Positions 19,881 through 22,394 of a stretch of DNA of 22,394 nt are shown in pieces. The stretch lies in contig NW_022985453.1 of NCBI RefSeq assembly GCF_010093595.1, forward strand, positions 762,904 to 785,297, in the 5' to 3' direction. The notes under the pieces were generated by a model, which was not told the DNA's origin, ran no database searches, and saw nothing but the letters and a program-made list of their open reading frames with translations. The stretch is from Mytilinidion resinicola. Lineage: Eukaryota > Ascomycota > Dothideomycetes > Mytilinidiales > Mytilinidiaceae. Each line of letters starts with the position of its first letter. The first letter of the stretch is position 1. The position numbers were made by a program, and so were the translations under genes.

Positions 19881-21280
19881 GAAGCTTCTTCTAAATCTAA
19901 TTTAAGTGTGTTATACACAAGTTCTATAGCTAGTTGCAAATAAATTAACTGCGCGTATATAGTGTTGGTTATGCTAAGGAAAAGTAGCCGGCTTAGTGGT
20001 TTAGCCGGCTTAGTGGTGGAATACGTTATATATAATATAAAAGTAAAGTATAGTATCCTAGATAAAAATATATATAACTTTAATAAAGCTAGCTTCTAAA
20101 TAGGCGTTATCTTAACTAGCGTAGTTATAACAGGCTCTAAGCGGTGCAATTATCTAAAATTAATACAGCTAGGTAATCGCGAATAGATAATAATAATTTA
20201 AGGAGTTAATACCTATAGATAGGCTATCCTACTATTTATTATCTTTTTAGGTAAGTACTACCTTTTTATATAGTATAAGGGTAATAATATACTACTAAAC
20301 TAGGTTATAGCAGTAAGTAATAATAGCTAGATAATAAATAAGCTTAGTATTACCTAGCTGCAGTATTTTAATAAGTATATAAAGGATTATACTATAGGTA
20401 TATATTAGCTGCTAATTATTAATAGCTATAAAAGCTACTACTTACTTAAATTTAAAAAGATTTATAAGGAGAATAATATTATTACTTTCTATATACCAGC
20501 GTATTTATTACACCTGCTGTAGCCGCTTAATATTAGCTGCTTTGCGCTGTTAAAAAAGGTATACAGGCGCTAAATTAAGGACTTAATATACTACTATATT
20601 AACTATATTATAAAGCTAAAGTTTTTGCTAGTATTTAAAGCAGCCTTCTATAACTTAATTATAAAAAGCAATATTTACGCAGGCTTTTAAGGCGCAGGCC
20701 TTATACTGCTTAATCTAAAGGCAGTACTTTTAAAGCTTAATATTTAGCTTTATATACTATTGCCTTCTACTATAGTAGAAGCTTAATAGGAATTAAAAAT
20801 ACTAAGTAACGCTTATAAGCTAGGCTCTTAATTAGCTTTAATTTATAATTATATTTAAAGGTATTAAAATAGCTCGCCTATAGTAATTTTTAATACGCTT
20901 AGCAGCCTTTCTAAAGGTACTATAATAATAATATATTAAGCCACGCTACTATATAATATAGTTACTAGCCTTTAAAAGGTAAATAAAGCCGCTATAAAGC
21001 GTAAGGCGCGTAAAAAGAAGCGGATCTAGAGAAAAAGAACTCTAATAATAGAAGCAGGCTCTTAAATAGCTGCTTAAAGGCTTAATAAGGACGCCTAAAG
21101 TAAAAGGTAGTAAGGCAGGGCAAATTCTAGCGGGAGCGCGCGGTGCTATAAACGCTGCAGCGAGCTAGGGCATAATATTTATACGTGCAAAAATAATATA
21201 GAGGTTACTATAGATTAAGCTATAAGTTATATATAGTTAATATCTATTAGCGTTATAGAGCAATTAACGTTTAAGGCCGG

Positions 21281-21336
21281 TTTTTATAATAAAGTAAACG
21301 GCTTACTTAGGTAGATAGCTCGCTTATAGAATACGT
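21281..21336 (-). repeat. pogo C terminal inverted repeat, right
   Basis: This is the inverted counterpart of 17646-17701, with transitions in both 17-bp units. It is followed by the TA duplication at 21337-21338. Confidence 0.78.
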
Positions 21337-21531
21337 TATAAGTAGTAGAAAAAAAAGGGCGCTACTAATTATATACCCCCCTATACTAACTATATACTCT
21401 TTTTTACTATTTATATACTTTTACCCTACTTTTAGCGCTTTACTACCTTTTAATTAGCTTAGAGTAATATACTAGAGCTCTAAGTATTTACCTATATATT
21501 ATATAAGGCTGTATAAATTAGAATAGCTATA

Positions 21532-21620
21532 CGCCGATTTATATAGCCTCGCCGATTTATATAGCCTTATATATAAGCTTATATATAAGCTTATATAGTA
21601 TAAGTATAAGTATAAGTATA
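21532..21620. repeat. cluster of three short tandem repeats
   Basis: There are two perfect 18-bp units (CGCCGATTTATATAGCCT, 21532-21549 and 21550-21567). These overlap by one base with two 12-bp units (TTATATATAAGC, 21567-21578 and 21579-21590), followed by four perfect 6-bp units AGTATA (21597-21620). No function is evident. Confidence 0.9.
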
Positions 21621-21639
21621 GAATAGAAATTCTATTCTA
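21619..21639. repeat. perfect 10-bp inverted repeat with 1-nt spacer
   Basis: TAGAATAGAA and its reverse complement TTCTATTCTA are separated by one A, directly after the AGTATA array. It could be a cruciform or a remnant of a transposon end; the role is unknown. Confidence 0.8.
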
Positions 21640-22251
21640 GAAAAACCTATTAAAACCTTACTTTATTACGGCTTTTTTATATTAAGCCTAGCCCCTTTAT
21701 ATTACTACCTGCACCTACTCTATATACTAATCTATATACTTTTTAGCCTTTTTTTTTATAGTTATACTTTATAGGTGCTATAATATTTCTATAGCTTAGC
21801 GGCCGGCTTAATAACTTAGCAGTACCTTTTTTAATACTTACTAAACGCTAAAACCCTTTTAAACGTGCTTATAAAGCTGTAATCTATTATAGAATATTTA
21901 TATAGTTATTCTTTTATTCTACCTAAAGTTAAGGCTAAGTACTGTTTTACCTTTAAGCTCCTGCTTTTTTCCGCAGTACTTTATCCTTTATACTAGGCGG
22001 CCGGCCGCGCTTTTTAGCTATAGGTATAGCTATTAGTAGAGAGGTATTCTACGTAATAGAAATAGCCGGATTTAGCTATAAAAAAGCGGGCAGGTGTTAT
22101 AAAGCTATACCTTATTATCCGTTTTATTTACCTTTATATTAAGCTATACCTATAGCAACCTTAAATTATAATAGCTTTTTCTATATATTATTATATATAT
22201 AGTAGCCTCTTTTTTTACTAAAAAGGCGGCCTTACTAATTATTATTATTAA

Positions 22252-22394
22252 ATTCTATTACGCTGGTGTAGCTCCCGTTAGGGTCCATGCAGCTGTTCTA
22301 TCTAGGCTAGTTTACAAGGAGAAACCGTTTGCTGCCATGCAGCGTTCGGATGAAAACCCCGTCCTCTGCGGTGTATAGCGCTGAGCGCTCTTCT
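22252..22394 (-). mobile_element. 3' end of a second LINE copy of the same family (partial)
   Basis: These 143 bp match 8453-8595 with two differences and continue beyond the window. The tail on the minus strand is a TAA-like simple repeat (near 22238-22251) of the kind that follows many LINE 3' ends. It is unmutated, like the 3' end of copy 1. Its 5' truncation and target duplication cannot be seen. Confidence 0.9.

Larger units (their letters stand above)
18178..20026 (+). mobile_element. complete pogo/Fot1-type DNA transposon, second subfamily (copy D, 1849 bp)
   Basis: This element is inserted at a TA (18176-18177 and 20027-20028) within the transposase gene of copy C. It has terminal inverted repeats of about 54 bp beginning ACGTATTCCACCAC. 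Left-end bases are intact (CCGAGCCGGCC), while the right end shows the RIP changes (CTAAGCCGGCT). The sequence differs from copies A and C, so it is a separate subfamily with the same architecture. RIP is light in the first 420 bp and heavy afterwards. Confidence 0.9.
17727..21218 (+). pseudogene. pogo-type DDE transposase, split by copy D (copy C)
   Basis: After removal of copy D the gene spans 17727-18177 plus 20029-21218, exactly 547 codons, so only point mutations have accumulated. The start codon is ATA for ATG. The N-terminal part encodes the psq helix-turn-helix (NVP.STL near 17855) and CENP-B-type segment with well-kept residues (LAERAAGHVGKNWLENF, where one base differs, near 18020-18080). 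The catalytic part begins after copy D; all three aspartates read as asparagine (YNFNK, LIINSY, QPLNISCF). The C-terminus carries a CCHC-like knuckle (RC.ELGHNIYTC type, about 21140-21190) whose first cysteine is tyrosine. The stop is at 21216-21218. The gene would encode an enzyme that excises and inserts the element at TA sites. Confidence 0.87.
17646..21336 (+). mobile_element. pogo/Fot1-type DNA transposon (copy C) with a nested pogo element
   Basis: The ends ACGTATTCTATAAG (left) and TATAGAATACGT (right) are flanked by a TA duplication (17644-17645 and 21337-21338). Removing copy D and one TA leaves 1840 bp, matching copy A (1842 bp) of the same subfamily. Terminal repeats are about 56 bp. 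The first 400-450 bp are clearly less mutated than the rest. Confidence 0.88.
21339..22251. other. unidentified AT-rich DNA between pogo C and the second LINE
   Basis: This is RIP-like sequence with no recognisable gene on either strand. It includes a tandem repeat cluster (21532-21620), a short perfect inverted repeat (21619-21639) and a small GC patch (GGCGGCCGGCCGCGC near 21998-22012). It may continue the relic at 15305-17643 across pogo C. Confidence 0.4.

Noticed and set aside
21796..21830. GCCGGCTTAATAACTTAGC, resembling the pogo D 17-bp unit
   Set aside because: About 15 of 19 positions match, with no partner unit or element end nearby; too weak to call a terminal repeat.

Overview
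The window looks like gene-free, heterochromatic repeat DNA from a filamentous ascomycete (Pezizomycotina). Nearly all of it is transposon relics that have passed through repeat-induced point mutation (RIP). CpA and TpG are almost absent and TpA is very abundant; for example, 6001-6060 has 0 CpA, 0 TpG and 14 TpA. CpG survives, and reading frames are broken mainly by TAA and TAG codons where CAA, CAG or TGG is expected. I see no host gene, tRNA, rRNA or CRISPR array.

Layout, left to right. (1) 1-236: the 5' end of a minus-strand pogo/Fot1-type DNA transposon (copy Z), little mutated, with an open N-terminal helix-turn-helix reading frame. It sits at a TA inside (2) 239-1377, the 5' LTR and gag start of a minus-strand Ty3/gypsy element (copy A). 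(3) 1378-3721: an unidentified relic interrupted by a complete minus-strand pogo element (copy A, 1727-3568). (4) 3722-15304: a complete Ty3/gypsy chromovirus (copy B, plus strand) with two 268-bp LTRs, gag, protease, RT, RNase H, integrase and a C-terminal chromodomain. Its integrase is split by (5) 8453-14245, a full-length minus-strand Tad-like LINE of about 5.8 kb (ORF1 with zinc knuckles; ORF2 with endonuclease, RT and C-terminal zinc finger), flanked by a degenerate target duplication of about 20 bp. (6) 15305-17643: an unidentified RIP-mutated relic. (7) 17646-21336: a plus-strand pogo element (copy C) carrying a second pogo element of another subfamily (copy D, 18178-20026) inside its transposase gene. 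(8) 21339-22251: unidentified AT-rich DNA with short tandem repeats. (9) 22252-22394: the 3' end of a second LINE copy of the same family, running off the window.

No element looks able to move by itself. RIP has changed catalytic residues directly: gypsy protease DSG to NSS, gypsy RT YLDD to YLDN, integrase D,D,E to D,N,K, LINE RT FVDD to FINN, and pogo D,D,D to N,D,N in copy D.

The most interesting signals concern how RIP is distributed. The last 1.35 kb of the LINE is almost unmutated while the rest of the same reading frame is saturated. The 5' end of each pogo copy, which encodes the DNA-binding domain, is consistently less mutated than the catalytic part. The pogo terminal repeats contain paired 17-bp direct repeats that change together between subfamilies.
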